From Novacetimonas pomaceti (lineage in GTDB: Bacteria > Pseudomonadota > Alphaproteobacteria > Acetobacterales > Acetobacteraceae): 64,000 bases of DNA. The notes below the pieces were generated by a model. The model was not told where the DNA came from and did no database searches. It worked only from the letters and a program-made list of their open reading frames with translations. The stretch spans positions 1 through 64,000 of the forward strand of contig NZ_NOXG01000014.1 in NCBI RefSeq assembly GCF_003207955.1, written 5' to 3'. Within the stretch, counting starts at the first letter, position 1. Each line of letters starts with the position of its first letter. A program made the translations under genes and the position numbers. This document shows positions 25,443 through 34,847 of the stretch, piece after piece.

Positions 25443-26954
25443 TCAGAAGAAGCCGAGCTTCTTTTCGCTGTAGCTGACAAGCAGGTTCTTGGTCTGCTGG
25501 TAGTGTTCCAGAACCATCTTGTGCGTTTCGCGGCCGATGCCGGACTTCTTGTATCCGCCGAACGCCGCATGCGCGGGATAGACGTGATAGCAGTTGACCC
25601 ACACGCGGCCGGCCTCCAGCCCGCGACCCATGCGGAAGCAGGTGTTGGCGTCACGGCTCCACACGCCCGAACCCAGCCCGAAGGGCGTGTCGTTGGCGAT
25701 GGCCAGCGCTTCTTCTTCCGTCTTGAAGGTCGTCACGGCCAGAACCGGGCCAAAGATTTCCTCCTGGAAGATGCGCATCTTGTTGTTGCCCTTGAACACG
25801 GTCGGCTGCACGTAGCATCCCTTGTTCAGGTCGCCGCCCAGGTCGGGACGTCCGCCACCGGTCAACAGCTGCGCGCCTTCGCCCTTGCCGATGTCGATGT
25901 AGGACAGGATCTTTTCCTGGTGGCCGTGCGAGTTCTGCGCGCCCATCATGGTGTTGGGATCCAGCGGGTTGCCCTGGCGGATCGCCTTGATGCGCGGCAG
26001 GGCGCGTTCGATGAACTTCTCATAGATCGATTCCTGAACCAGCGCGCGGCTGGGGCACGAACAGATCTGGCCCTGGTTCAGGGCGAACATGGTAAAGCCC
26101 TCGATCGCCTTGTCCAGGTAATCGTCGTCGTGGTCCATGACGTCGGCGAAGAAGATGTTCGGCGACTTGCCACCCAGTTCCAGCGTCGCGGGGATCAGGT
26201 GTTCGGCGGCGGCATGGGCGATCATCTTGCCCGTGGGCGTGGAACCCGTGAACGCGATCTTGGCGATGCGGTCGCTGTTGGACAGGGCCGCGCCCACGTC
26301 CTTGCCCAGGCCGTTGACGATGTTCAGCGTGCCGGGCGGGAACAGGTCACCGATCAGTTCCATCATCACGAGGATGCTGGCGGGCGTGCTTTCGGCGGGC
26401 TTCATGACGACGCAGTTGCCGGCGGCCAGCGCCGGGGCCAGCTTCCACGAACCCATCAGCAGCGGGAAGTTCCACGGAATGATCTGTGCGACAACGCCCA
26501 GCGGTTCATGGAAGTGATAGGCGATGGTCGTGTCCGTGATTTCGCTCAGCGTGCCTTCCTGCGCGCGGATGCAGCCGGCGAAATAGCGGAAATGGTCGAT
26601 CGCCAGCGGGATGTCGGCGGTCAGGGTTTCACGGATCGGCTTGCCGTTGTCCCAAGTTTCCGCACGGGCGAGCAGTTCGAGGTTCTGCTCCATCTTGTCC
26701 GCGGCCTTGAGCAGGATCAGCGCGCGATCGGCCGGGGAGGTATGGGCCCAGGCGGTCTTCGCCTTGTGCGCGGCATCGAGTGCCAGTTCCACATCAGCGG
26801 CGGTGGAGGCGGGAACTTCGCAAAGCACGCGGCCATCGACGGGCGACGTATTCGTCAGGTAATGACCCGCGATCGGGGGCAGCCACTTGCCGCCGATATA
26901 GTTTTCGTAACGCGCCTTGAACGGCGGCTTCTCGGTCGTGTAATCGGAAGACAT
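25443..26954 (-). CDS. NAD(P)-dependent aldehyde dehydrogenase (ExaC/AldB-like)
   Basis: 503 residues, cytoplasmic, oxidises acetaldehyde-type aldehydes to acids. Seen: PWNFPLLMGSWKLAPALAAGN with the NAD-binding motif, FTGSTPTGKMIA, the general base Glu in LELGGKSPNIFF and the nucleophile Cys in NQGQICSCPSR, which carries a second Cys one residue later as in ExaC/AldB proteins. EEIFGPVLAV and PFGLGSGVW are also typical. The ATG at 26954 has AAGGGAAC; longer readings fall into AT-rich leader. Convergence of ethanol metabolism in acetic acid bacteria makes acetaldehyde the likely substrate. The 750-nt AT-rich upstream region suggests elaborate regulation. Confidence 0.9.
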   Translation of the reverse strand: MSSDYTTEKPPFKARYENYIGGKWLPPIAGHYLTNTSPVDGRVLCEVPASTAADVELALDAAHKAKTAWAHTSPADRALILLKAADKMEQNLELLARAETWDNGKPIRETLTADIPLAIDHFRYFAGCIRAQEGTLSEITDTTIAYHFHEPLGVVAQIIPWNFPLLMGSWKLAPALAAGNCVVMKPAESTPASILVMMELIGDLFPPGTLNIVNGLGKDVGAALSNSDRIAKIAFTGSTPTGKMIAHAAAEHLIPATLELGGKSPNIFFADVMDHDDDYLDKAIEGFTMFALNQGQICSCPSRALVQESIYEKFIERALPRIKAIRQGNPLDPNTMMGAQNSHGHQEKILSYIDIGKGEGAQLLTGGGRPDLGGDLNKGCYVQPTVFKGNNKMRIFQEEIFGPVLAVTTFKTEEEALAIANDTPFGLGSGVWSRDANTCFRMGRGLEAGRVWVNCYHVYPAHAAFGGYKKSGIGRETHKMVLEHYQQTKNLLVSYSEKKLGFF

Positions 26955-27702
26955 GAGCCATGTTCCCTTGGTTGTTATGCAGTGTCCGTGTCCGTATTTC
27001 ATGGGAATATGAAATACAGTTCCATGGTTGCCCATTTGTCCGGCGTTGCTGATCCCGGTGCGTGGCCCGGCGACTGTCCATGTCCCCATGTGGGACCGAA
27101 CGGTACAGGGAATGGGTTGTATCCCGTATTTCCCGTTATCTGTTCACCGTATTTCTGAACGTCTGTACCGGGATAAAATCGTATCTGCGTATCATCACCC
27201 CAGTCTGCCGGTTGCAAGGATCGGCGAGGAAGAACAAAACCGCCGGATACAGCGGAATGTCTATATCCATTGGTATATAGATACATCGTGAACCACAAGC
27301 GTCCGGATAATCACGTAAACGTGAGGTGGACACCCGATGTCATATTGTGTCCAGTAAAAACAGTTATATATCAATATGTTGGTTTGATGTTCCTGGCTGT
27401 AATTTTCAACAAATGAAATACAATGAAAGAGCAGTTGCATAAAACCACCCGATGATCAGGCCCGCTGGCGCTGGGGCTGGCGGGAATGTGACCTGATGTC
27501 GGGAACGGCTTTTTCCACATGGGCGAAATTTCGGCATGGATTGCGAACATTGCCGTAAAATACAGCGAAAAAAACATTTCAATCGCATGGACGGTCGTGG
27601 CGGCCATCATGCGCGCCGCGCGGGTCCGCAGGAGGCGTGTCCGGATTTTCCCTGTCCCGGTAACGGATTTTCACCCGCAATGACGGAATCGGCGCCTGCC
27701 TG
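26955..27702. other. AT-rich 750-nt region without a supported gene
   Basis: Upstream region of the aldehyde dehydrogenase gene. It is markedly more AT-rich than its surroundings, especially 27120-27440. I see no convincing coding frame, tRNA or repeat element. It contains the palindrome at 27260-27281. Candidates are a long leader, a regulatory region or an unrecognised RNA. Confidence 0.5.
27260..27281. promoter_or_regulatory. Palindromic operator-like site
   Basis: TCTATATCCA-TTGGTATATAGA is a near-perfect inverted repeat (one extra base) in the AT-rich region, about 305 nt upstream of the aldehyde dehydrogenase start. Regulator unknown. Confidence 0.4.
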
Positions 27703-28125
27703 TCATCGCGATGTCCCGCCTTTGTCCCCCATGGGGGCGGTGTCCGCGTCCAGGGCGTTCCCGCCAGGCAGGCTGCGTCCCGGATTCCGGCCCAGTCCCC
27801 GCAGCAGGATGGCAAGGTCGCGTGGTCCCATGACCGCGCTGTTGCGCAGGCGGGGATATCCGTCGCGGTCGTACCACATCAGCCAGAACAGGTCGCCGCC
27901 GCCGTCATGGGCGCGGACATGTTCCAGCCACAACGTATCCCCCGTATCGTCATGGCGGACCAGGGGATCGGGAAACACGCTGCCCCGCGCCGTGCCGTCG
28001 CCATGGGAATATCCGCGCGATGCATCGGTGCGGTACCACGCATTGCGCATGCCGTACCGCGCGGGCGGCGTTCCGTCGGGCGGGAATGATTCCGGCCGCG
28101 ATGATGCGGGTGGGGGCGCGATCAT
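27703..28125 (-). CDS. Hypothetical protein with WYR/WYDRDG motif region
   Basis: 140 residues, unknown. The central part (NAWYRTDASRGYSHGDG, then HDDTGDTLWLEHVRAHDGG, then LFWLMWYDRDGYPRLRN) is rich in Trp, Tyr, His and Asp and looks like a small folded domain. The ends are Pro/Gly-rich. The ATG at 28125 has GGAACGG upstream; an ATG at 28176 is possible, while the longer reading is Arg/Pro-rich out-of-character sequence. Divergent from the small gene at 28263. Confidence 0.5.
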   Translation of the reverse strand: MIAPPPASSRPESFPPDGTPPARYGMRNAWYRTDASRGYSHGDGTARGSVFPDPLVRHDDTGDTLWLEHVRAHDGGGDLFWLMWYDRDGYPRLRNSAVMGPRDLAILLRGLGRNPGRSLPGGNALDADTAPMGDKGGTSR

Positions 28126-28262
28126 GGCGTCCGTTCCATTATGGTCCTTCGGGATTGCGTGTCGCGTGGTGCGCATGGCGCACGGGCGACGGATGGGGCT
28201 GACGCAGGCGGGTGCATGCGGTATCTCACGCGCATACAGCAGACGTTGCAAGGAAACAGGCA

Positions 28263-28454
28263 ATGACACAGCAGACCCCGGCCACCCCCGCCAGCGACGA
28301 CCCGACGGCAAAGGGCAAGGCCGCCGCCGTCGGGGGGCAGCCCCTGATCGAGAACCCGTATGAGGAAGACACCCCCGAATTCGCGCAGTGGTCGGCGGGC
28401 TGGTGGAGCGTGCGTGAAAATGACGGCGACGAGGATCCGCTGGATCAGGCATGA
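28263..28454 (+). CDS. Small Rmf/CrpP-like protein (63 aa)
   Basis: The C-terminal half reads ENPYEEDTPEFAQWSAGWW, matching the NPY-x(n)-EHAxWxxGW pattern of ribosome modulation factor-like and CrpP-like small proteins. The first 30 residues are Thr/Pro/Ala-rich. Ribosome site AAGGAAACAGGCA precedes the ATG at 28263. A ribosome- or nucleic-acid-binding stress role is suggested only by the motif. Confidence 0.55.
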   Translation: MTQQTPATPASDDPTAKGKAAAVGGQPLIENPYEEDTPEFAQWSAGWWSVRENDGDEDPLDQA

Positions 28455-28961
28455 GTTACAATGATGTGACCTCAGCACGTTGTTACCACAGTCGTGTTGT
28501 ATGGTTATTCACGTGTGTCATTAATAACGAACAGTAACGGCTGTTTTTCCGAACGGTTGTGACTGTTCTCAGGTTGGCGGCATTCCTTTCATCGGGGGTG
28601 CCGCCTTCTGTCTTTTACGTCCCGATCAGCGCGATCATCGCGTTCGTGCCATGGATGTTCATCGCGAATGCTGCCGCGCACCGCCCATGCATCCCGATGA
28701 CGGGATCTTTTGGACGTGCCCGCCAGTAAATATGCGCCAGTAAATGTGCGACCGAATGCGCCGCCCGCGCCCCGGCACCCGCTTACCTTTTTTTTATGCA
28801 ATGCGATGTTCGCCCCATCCTCGGCCCGAAAGGCCGGGATACTGCGTGTCCGTTGCGCCCCGCGATCCGTCCCGACATCCGCCCCCTGTCGCAGGCCATG
28901 CGTTTTGCTCTTGTCACGCGCCGCAAAACCTTCATGATCCAGCCTGTCAGGGTCCCACGAT
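28455..28961. other. Intergenic region with terminator, otherwise empty
   Basis: Holds the terminator candidate at 28576-28616 and TTACAA/TTACC-type motifs at 28455-28500. The remaining 340 nt show no supported gene and presumably carry the promoter of the AAA+ gene. Confidence 0.5.
28576..28616 (+). terminator. Candidate rho-independent terminator
   Basis: GGCGGCA(TTCC..GGGG)TGCCGCC stem followed by TTCTGTCTTTT, about 120 nt after the small Rmf-like gene. Confidence 0.6.
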
Positions 28962-29975
28962 ATGAGCAGAAAAACATTTTCCAGTTCCGCCAGAGATGAG
29001 GCGGACTCCCTCGAAGTACTGATGAAGTACTGGCCGGACGAGGATGAAACGCCCGTCCCCGCCGAAGGGGCGGCCGATCCCGCCCCGCCGCCCGACCGGA
29101 TGATCCGGGTCCTGCCGGATGGGTTCGCCTTTCCCGCCATTCCCCGGAACGCACGCATGCCGGACCGCTATGCCTCCGTGCGGCGGCTGGAACAGCCGCT
29201 CGGGCTGCATGTCCCCGATTTCGTGGCGTCACGCATCGATCTGGCGCTGCAGTCCTGTCCCCACGCGGCCGACGCGGTGGAGGCGATGGCAAACGCCGAA
29301 CGTGACCTGATGGCATGGGGCACGCCGGGACGGATGCGCCCGGTGCTGCTGGTCGGGCCGCCGGGGTCGGGCAAGTCGACGGTCGCGCGCCTGTATCACG
29401 AGACCATGGGGCACGCGGTGCAGAAACAGAACGTCGCCGCGATGTCCGATGCCCTGTCGCTGATGGGCACGCACCAGACCTATGGCGATTCCAAGCCCTC
29501 CATCGTGCTGGAGGCCATGGCCCGCACCGGCATGGCCAATATCTGCATGATCATGGACGAGGTGGACAAGTCCCCGCGCGAATGCCGGAACGGAACGGTA
29601 CAGGACGCGCTGCTGCAGTTCCTTGACCTGGCGGAGGCCCGGACCTTCCGCGACGTGTTCCTGAACGTGCCCGTCGATGTCAGCCATGTCCGCTGGGTCA
29701 TGACCGCCAATTCGCTGGAGGCGGTTTCCGCCCCGTTGCGGTCGCGCTGCGCGGTCGTGCATGTCCCGGCCCCGACGGCCGAACATGTCCCCGCGCTGGC
29801 GTGGAACATCGTGCGTGAAATCGAGGTCGAACGGAACCTGCAGCCCGGCTGGTTCGACCTGTCGGCCTACGAACTGGCGCAGTTGCAGAAGGTGTTCGCA
29901 GGCGACATGCGCATGCTGCGCCGCTGCGTTGAAATCGTCCTGCGCGAACAGGTGCGCCACTGGCCCCGCGCCTGA
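28962..29975 (+). CDS. Lon-like AAA+ ATPase without protease domain
   Basis: 337 residues. AAA+ core with Walker A GPPGSGKS (132-139), Walker B IMDE (197-200) in MIMDEVDKSPRECRNGTVQD, sensor 1 VMTAN and arginine-finger type LRSRCAVVHVP, then a helical lid. The DEVDK and SRC features resemble Lon ATPase domains, but no Ser-Lys protease domain follows. The N-terminal 45 residues are acidic and disordered. Such stand-alone ATPases may remodel protein complexes; the partner is unknown. The gene at 30062 follows 86 nt later and could be functionally linked. Confidence 0.8.
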   Translation: MSRKTFSSSARDEADSLEVLMKYWPDEDETPVPAEGAADPAPPPDRMIRVLPDGFAFPAIPRNARMPDRYASVRRLEQPLGLHVPDFVASRIDLALQSCPHAADAVEAMANAERDLMAWGTPGRMRPVLLVGPPGSGKSTVARLYHETMGHAVQKQNVAAMSDALSLMGTHQTYGDSKPSIVLEAMARTGMANICMIMDEVDKSPRECRNGTVQDALLQFLDLAEARTFRDVFLNVPVDVSHVRWVMTANSLEAVSAPLRSRCAVVHVPAPTAEHVPALAWNIVREIEVERNLQPGWFDLSAYELAQLQKVFAGDMRMLRRCVEIVLREQVRHWPRA

Positions 29976-30003
29976 CGGAAGGAGAAAGTGGCGGCGGCGG
30001 AAT

Positions 30004-30037
30004 TGTAACAGCACCGGCCCAAACCATATATGTTACA
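30004..30037. promoter_or_regulatory. TGTAACA...TGTTACA inverted pair
   Basis: Two 7-nt inverted half-sites (30004-30010 and 30031-30037), 20 nt apart, immediately upstream of the gene at 30062. A third TGTTACA occurs near 30624. Operator candidate; regulator unknown. Confidence 0.4.
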
Positions 30038-30061
30038 ACATGATATGCGGAGGGCGCGTGG

Positions 30062-30517
30062 ATGATTGATCGTGACTGGCAGGTTGAGGCGCTGCGGCGC
30101 ATGGAAAAGGCGGGCGGCACGATCGACCCGGTTTCCCTGCATGACGGGGATGAACAGAAATGCGCCCGCAACCTGCTGGACCTTGAACTTCAGGGACTGT
30201 CCACCGGCGGCGTCAGCGCCACGCCACAGGGATTCCGGGTGGGCGGGGCCTGCACGATTACCGATGCGGGACGGCGTTTCCTCGCCCGGCCCGAAAACAT
30301 GGAAATCACGCTTGATGGCCCGACCACGGTCGCGGCACTGCGCCAGCGCGTGCTGGACGATGCCAGCCTGTCGGACGGGCAGCGTCAGGACCTGCTGGCG
30401 TCGCTGGAGACGATGCATCCCCTGACCCTGAAGGGACTTGGCCGCGACCTCCTCAACGCCGCCGTGGCGGAGGGGCCGCATGCCATCCCGCTTCTGCGCA
30501 GGCATACGGGAAACTGA
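30062..30517 (+). CDS. Hypothetical protein, possible winged-helix N-terminus
   Basis: 151 residues. Residues 1-75 (DWQVEALRRMEKAGGTIDPV, then ITDAGRRFL) resemble a small winged-helix domain of the kind that ends in a TxxGRxFL wing. The C-terminal part is helical with LSDGQRQDLLASLETMHPLTLKGLG. I do not recognise a family. ATG at 30062 directly follows the TGTTACA operator candidate, which hints at autoregulation. Confidence 0.55.
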   Translation: MIDRDWQVEALRRMEKAGGTIDPVSLHDGDEQKCARNLLDLELQGLSTGGVSATPQGFRVGGACTITDAGRRFLARPENMEITLDGPTTVAALRQRVLDDASLSDGQRQDLLASLETMHPLTLKGLGRDLLNAAVAEGPHAIPLLRRHTGN

Positions 30518-30781
30518 CGGGCGGGGATTTCCGCAAGCGGGGGGCATGAAGCCCGCGCGACGGAACAGGCGGGACATGATGGAGTCCCGTGCCCGCCCGC
30601 GGCATGGCATGGGCCAGAATTTTGTTACATAATATTGCGTCACTTCCCATGCCGGCGGGCGCGGGTGGGGGCGCATGTTCACACCGCGCGCACCCGCGCG
30701 GGGTGTCCTGTCACGAATTGCGCGCGACCCCGTCTGCCCCCGGGGGGGGCATTAGGAATAATTACCTGATTTTGGGGAAAG

Positions 30782-30856
30782 TGGTGCCGACACTCGGAAT
30801 TGAACCGAGGGCCTACTGATTACGAATCAGTTGCTCTACCCCTGAGCTATGTCGGC
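30782..30856 (-). tRNA. tRNA-Thr (CGT)
   Basis: 75-nt cloverleaf on the minus strand: acceptor GCCGACA/TGTCGGC, D arm GCTCAGGGGTAGAGC, anticodon arm ACTGA-TTCGTAA-TCAGT (anticodon CGT), T arm CTCGG-TTCAATT-CCGAG, and an encoded ACCA end (discriminator A plus CCA). Confidence 0.95.
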
Positions 30857-30951
30857 GGAAGTTGTGCGCTTGATATCCGACGTTGGACGCGGATGCAATA
30901 TGCCAAATGCACCATTCCTCAATTTAATTCGCGTTGTATGGTGTCGCTGGC

Positions 30952-32463
30952 ATGAGAACTTTCATCACGACCCTTCCCGCCCGGCTTGGCTGTCAGTCGG
31001 TCGGCCCCGCGCCGGTGCCGACCGTGCAGCATGTGCGTGTCATCGGCGGACTGGCGGAATGTCCGGGATGCGGGCTGTACCAGCACGTGCCCGAACTGCA
31101 GCCCGGACAGCTTGCGGCCTGCCCGCGCTGCGGGCAGCACCTGCGGCGGCGCAGGCGGACCGCGCCGGTGGCGGCGCCGCTGGCGTTCTGCATCAGCTCG
31201 GCCGCCTTCTACCTCGCGGCGCTGGCGTCCTCTCTCATGACGCTGAATGTCTATGGGCGCGAACGCACCGTCGACCTGCTGACCGGGCCGATGGAACTGA
31301 TGCACGAAGGCTGGGGGGAGGCCGGGGTGCTGGTGGGCGCCGTGACCATCATGGCGCCCGCCGTCGCCATCGCCCTGATGTTCGCCATCCTGTACGCCGG
31401 GACGCGTCCCACCCTGCCAAACTGGGCGCCGACCATCCTGATCTGGTATGAAAAGCTGCGGCCCTGGTCGATGGTGGAGGTCTATATCCTCGGCATCTTC
31501 GTCGCCTATACCAAGCTGACGGACATGGCGCATGTCGATGTCGGGCCTGCCGTCTATCTGATCGGCGGGCTGATGCTGACGATGGCGGTGACCGATTCGA
31601 CCCTCGATACCGAACGGATCTGGAAACACCGCCGCGTGGATTCCCTGGCCCGGCTGGAGGATGGGGAGGCCGTGCCGGTCGAGTACGTCCATGTGGAGGA
31701 TGTCGGCATGCCCCCCGTCGAACGCCTTGTCGCATGTCCCTCATGCGGCCTAGTGGGGGAGATGGAGCACCCCGTCAGCAACCTGCACTGCGTCGGCGCG
31801 TGCCCGCGCTGCGGCCACAGCGTCTGGCGCCGCGCGCCGCAGTCGCTGACGCGCACCACGGCGTACCTGATCGCGGCGGTCACGTTCTATATCCCGGCCA
31901 ACCTGTATCCGGTCATGACCTTCATGCGCATGGGCGGCGGCGGGGGCCACACCATCATCGAAGGCGCGCTGGAATTATGGAGCGACGGCATGATCCCGCT
32001 GTCGCTTCTGGTCTTTTTCGCCAGCATCACCGTCCCGATGCTCAAGATCGTCAGCCTTGCCACCATGGTCGCCATGACGTGGCGCGGCGCGCGGCAGGGG
32101 CTGGTGCGGCGCACGCGCCTGTTCCGGCTTGTCGACATGGTGGGTCGGTGGTCCATGATCGACGTGTTCATGATTTCCATCCTTGTCGCGGTCGTGCGCT
32201 TCAACGCCATGGCGACCGTGACCGCCAATGCCGGGATGGTGGCGTTCGCCGCCGTGGTGGTGCTGACGCTGCTTGCGGCATGGAGCTTTGACCCACGCAT
32301 CATGTGGGACGCGGCCGGCATGAACGGCACGCTGGTCGACGGGCTTCCCCGCGCCGTGCTGACGGCGCATGACGGCGACACCACGCAGGGGCCGTCCGGC
32401 CCCGCATCAACCAAGTCCGCGGCGACCCCCCGTCCCGCCAATATGGAGCCGAATCAGGCGTGA
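30952..32463 (+). CDS. pqiA: Paraquat-inducible protein A (two-domain)
   Basis: 503-residue inner-membrane protein, partner of the MCE protein PqiB in lipid transport across the envelope. Two repeats, each opened by a pair of CxxC motifs (ECPGCGLYQ with CPRCGQH; ACPSCGLV with CPRCGHS) and followed by four hydrophobic helices, as in PqiA. SVMTLNVYG-type and PANLYPVMTF segments are characteristic. The ATG at 30952 gives the family start; a TTG at 30934 would add six residues. Stop overlaps the pqiB start (GTGA), so translation is coupled. Confidence 0.9.
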   Translation: MRTFITTLPARLGCQSVGPAPVPTVQHVRVIGGLAECPGCGLYQHVPELQPGQLAACPRCGQHLRRRRRTAPVAAPLAFCISSAAFYLAALASSLMTLNVYGRERTVDLLTGPMELMHEGWGEAGVLVGAVTIMAPAVAIALMFAILYAGTRPTLPNWAPTILIWYEKLRPWSMVEVYILGIFVAYTKLTDMAHVDVGPAVYLIGGLMLTMAVTDSTLDTERIWKHRRVDSLARLEDGEAVPVEYVHVEDVGMPPVERLVACPSCGLVGEMEHPVSNLHCVGACPRCGHSVWRRAPQSLTRTTAYLIAAVTFYIPANLYPVMTFMRMGGGGGHTIIEGALELWSDGMIPLSLLVFFASITVPMLKIVSLATMVAMTWRGARQGLVRRTRLFRLVDMVGRWSMIDVFMISILVAVVRFNAMATVTANAGMVAFAAVVVLTLLAAWSFDPRIMWDAAGMNGTLVDGLPRAVLTAHDGDTTQGPSGPASTKSAATPRPANMEPNQA

Positions 32464-34127
32464 ACGACGATACCCCGAACGATCCCCGGAACGGGCGGTC
32501 GCAGACTTCCATCCCGCAGTCCGAAACGCGCACATACCAGTTTTCCGTCATCTGGCTGGTTCCCATCGTCGCCCTGCTGATTGCGGGCTACCTTGGCTGG
32601 CGCGGCCTGACGACGCGCGGGCCGGTCATCACCATCACCTTCGACACCGCCGACGGCCTGACCAGCGGCCAGACCGAGGTGAAGAGCAAGTCCGTCTCCC
32701 TCGGCACGGTGGAATCGATCCGGCTGAGCGATGACATGCACCATGTGGAGGTCGGGGTGCGCATGACCTCGGCCGCGTCGCGGATGATGACCGACCACGC
32801 GCGGTTCTGGGTGGTGCGCCCGCGCATCAACGGCGCCAGCATCACCGGGCTGGAAACCGTGATGTCCGGGGCCTATATCGCCATGGACCCCGGCGAACCC
32901 GGCGGGCGGCACACCACGTTCTTCAAGGGGCTGGAATCGCCGCCGGGCGTGCGTTCGGACCAGCCGGGCCATACCTATACCCTGATGACGCCCAGCCTCG
33001 GCTCCATCGGGCAGGGGGCGCCGATCTTCTTCCGCGATGTCGTCGCGGGCGAGGTGCTGGGCTATACCCTGCCGCCGGGCGGCCGCGGGCCGATCAAGGT
33101 GCAGATTTTCGTGCAGGCCCCGTATGACCAGTACCTGCGCACCGACACGCGTTTCTGGAACGTGTCTGGCGTGCAGGTCGGGCTTGGCGCGGGCGGGCTG
33201 AAGGTCAAGCTCCAGTCGCTGCAGGCCCTTCTGTCGGGCGGCATCGCCTTCGCACCGCCCGATGCGCGCGATGAACAGCTGGTGCAGCCCAATTCCGGCA
33301 CCGTCTTTCGCCTGTATGACAGCCAGGAGGAGGCCGATGCCGCCGGGTATCGCGAACGCATCCCCCTTGTCACCTACCTTACCAGTCCCGTTTCGGGCCT
33401 GACGAAGGGCGGGCGCATGACCATGTTCGGCATCCAGGTCGGCATGATCGACGACGTGAAGCTGCTGGTTGATCCCCATACCGGACAGGCGCGGGTGCGC
33501 GTGGCCATGGAGCTGCAGCCCGAACGCGTGTTGAATGACCAGGAGGTTCCCGCCGACGCCCTGCGCAGCCTGCTGCATACGCAGGTGGCGAACGGGCTGC
33601 GCGCCTCGGTCCAGAGCGCGAGCTTCCTGACCGGCGAATCCGAAATCGCGCTGACCTTCGTCAAGAACGCGCGCCCCGCCGCCATGACGCAGGAAGGCGA
33701 CGCGCTGGTCCTGCCGGGACAGGCGGGCGGCATGGCGGGCATCATGGATTCGGTGTCCACCATCACGGACAAGGTCGCGGCGATGCCGCTGACGCAGGTG
33801 GGCGAAAACCTGAACAACCTGCTGGCCCATGCGGATGCCCGCATCAACAGCGCGGACATGCGCCAGGGGCTGGCGTCGCTGCGGGCGTCGATGGAGAACC
33901 TGCAGGTCATCTCCCACGATGCGCGGGCGCGCATGCCGCAACTGCTGGCGGGGCTGGATTCCACGCTGAAGAACGCGAATTCGCTGCTGTCCAGCTATGG
34001 CGGCGACACGGACTTCCACCGCAACCTGCAACAGATGGTCGTACAGCTTAACGAGGCGGCGCGTTCGCTGCGGTTCCTGTCCGACTTCCTTACCCGCCAT
34101 CCCTCGGCGCTGATTACGGGACGATAA
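32460..34127 (+). CDS. pqiB: MCE-family lipid transport protein PqiB
   Basis: 555 residues. One N-terminal membrane helix (VIWLVPIVALLIAGYLGWRG) anchors a periplasmic chain with three MCE domains, each beginning with a hydrophobic GPxITITF- or HTYTLMTPS-type strand. The C-terminal 130 residues are helical (tunnel-forming needle in PqiB, which spans the periplasm). Starts with GTG overlapping the pqiA stop. Works with PqiA and PqiC to move phospholipids between membranes. Confidence 0.9.
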   Translation: MNDDTPNDPRNGRSQTSIPQSETRTYQFSVIWLVPIVALLIAGYLGWRGLTTRGPVITITFDTADGLTSGQTEVKSKSVSLGTVESIRLSDDMHHVEVGVRMTSAASRMMTDHARFWVVRPRINGASITGLETVMSGAYIAMDPGEPGGRHTTFFKGLESPPGVRSDQPGHTYTLMTPSLGSIGQGAPIFFRDVVAGEVLGYTLPPGGRGPIKVQIFVQAPYDQYLRTDTRFWNVSGVQVGLGAGGLKVKLQSLQALLSGGIAFAPPDARDEQLVQPNSGTVFRLYDSQEEADAAGYRERIPLVTYLTSPVSGLTKGGRMTMFGIQVGMIDDVKLLVDPHTGQARVRVAMELQPERVLNDQEVPADALRSLLHTQVANGLRASVQSASFLTGESEIALTFVKNARPAAMTQEGDALVLPGQAGGMAGIMDSVSTITDKVAAMPLTQVGENLNNLLAHADARINSADMRQGLASLRASMENLQVISHDARARMPQLLAGLDSTLKNANSLLSSYGGDTDFHRNLQQMVVQLNEAARSLRFLSDFLTRHPSALITGR

Positions 34128-34131
34128 TGCG

Positions 34132-34782
34132 ATGACCTGGCCCTTGAGCTTCATGAACGGCACCACACAGCCGGGGCGTGCCGTCCGGCGCGCGGCACTG
34201 GCGCTGGCGGCGGCGACCCCGCTGCTGGCGGCCTGCGGGTCGGCGGACCCGACGCTCTACAGCCTTGCCCCGACGCAGGGCAGCGCCGTGGGACAGGCCC
34301 CCGCCGTGGTCGAGGTCCGCACCCCCGGCGTGCCGCCCGCTCTGGATCGCGACCATATCGTGGGACAGCAGGCGAATTACAGCCTGACCACCCTGTCCGG
34401 CGCGTCGTGGAGCGAGCCTCTGCCCCAGATGATCGGCGATACCCTGACATCCGACCTGCAGCAGCGCCTGCCCGGCAGCAGCATCTTTGCGCAGAACAAC
34501 GCCACCAGCATGCCGGCGAAGGCGTTCGTCGAACTCGACGTGACGCAGTTCGCCCGCGATGCCTCGGGGGAGGTGCGGCTGTCGGGCACGCTGTCGGTCC
34601 ATCGCGCGGGCGATCCCGAACAGGGCACGGCGCAGCCTTTCTCCCTCGCCACCAGTTCGGGTAGCGGCACGACGGCCATGGTCGCGGGGCTGAGCCAGCT
34701 TCTGGGGCAGGTGGCCGATAGCGCGGCGCAGCGCCTGCGCGCCCTGCCGGCAGAAGAGACCACGGCCCGTCACGCGCGCTGA
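34132..34782 (+). CDS. pqiC: PqiC/DUF330-type outer-membrane lipoprotein
   Basis: 216 residues with a lipoprotein signal (lipobox LLAAC at about 31-35) after a short hydrophobic stretch. The mature domain begins YSLAP and has the ABC-transport-auxiliary (DUF330) pattern, including LDRDHIVGQQANYSL and W-x-E-PLPQMIGDTL. It starts 4 nt after pqiB. PqiC links the PqiB needle to the outer membrane. Confidence 0.88.
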   Translation: MTWPLSFMNGTTQPGRAVRRAALALAAATPLLAACGSADPTLYSLAPTQGSAVGQAPAVVEVRTPGVPPALDRDHIVGQQANYSLTTLSGASWSEPLPQMIGDTLTSDLQQRLPGSSIFAQNNATSMPAKAFVELDVTQFARDASGEVRLSGTLSVHRAGDPEQGTAQPFSLATSSGSGTTAMVAGLSQLLGQVADSAAQRLRALPAEETTARHAR

Positions 34783-34847
34783 CGCGGCAGGCCACTGCAT
34801 GGGGGGCGGGTACCTGTCCGTCCCCATCAGGCAACCTGTTGATAAAA

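Noticed and set aside
28962..29975. Full Lon protease
   Set aside because: Length is only 337 residues and no Ser/Lys protease domain follows the ATPase core.
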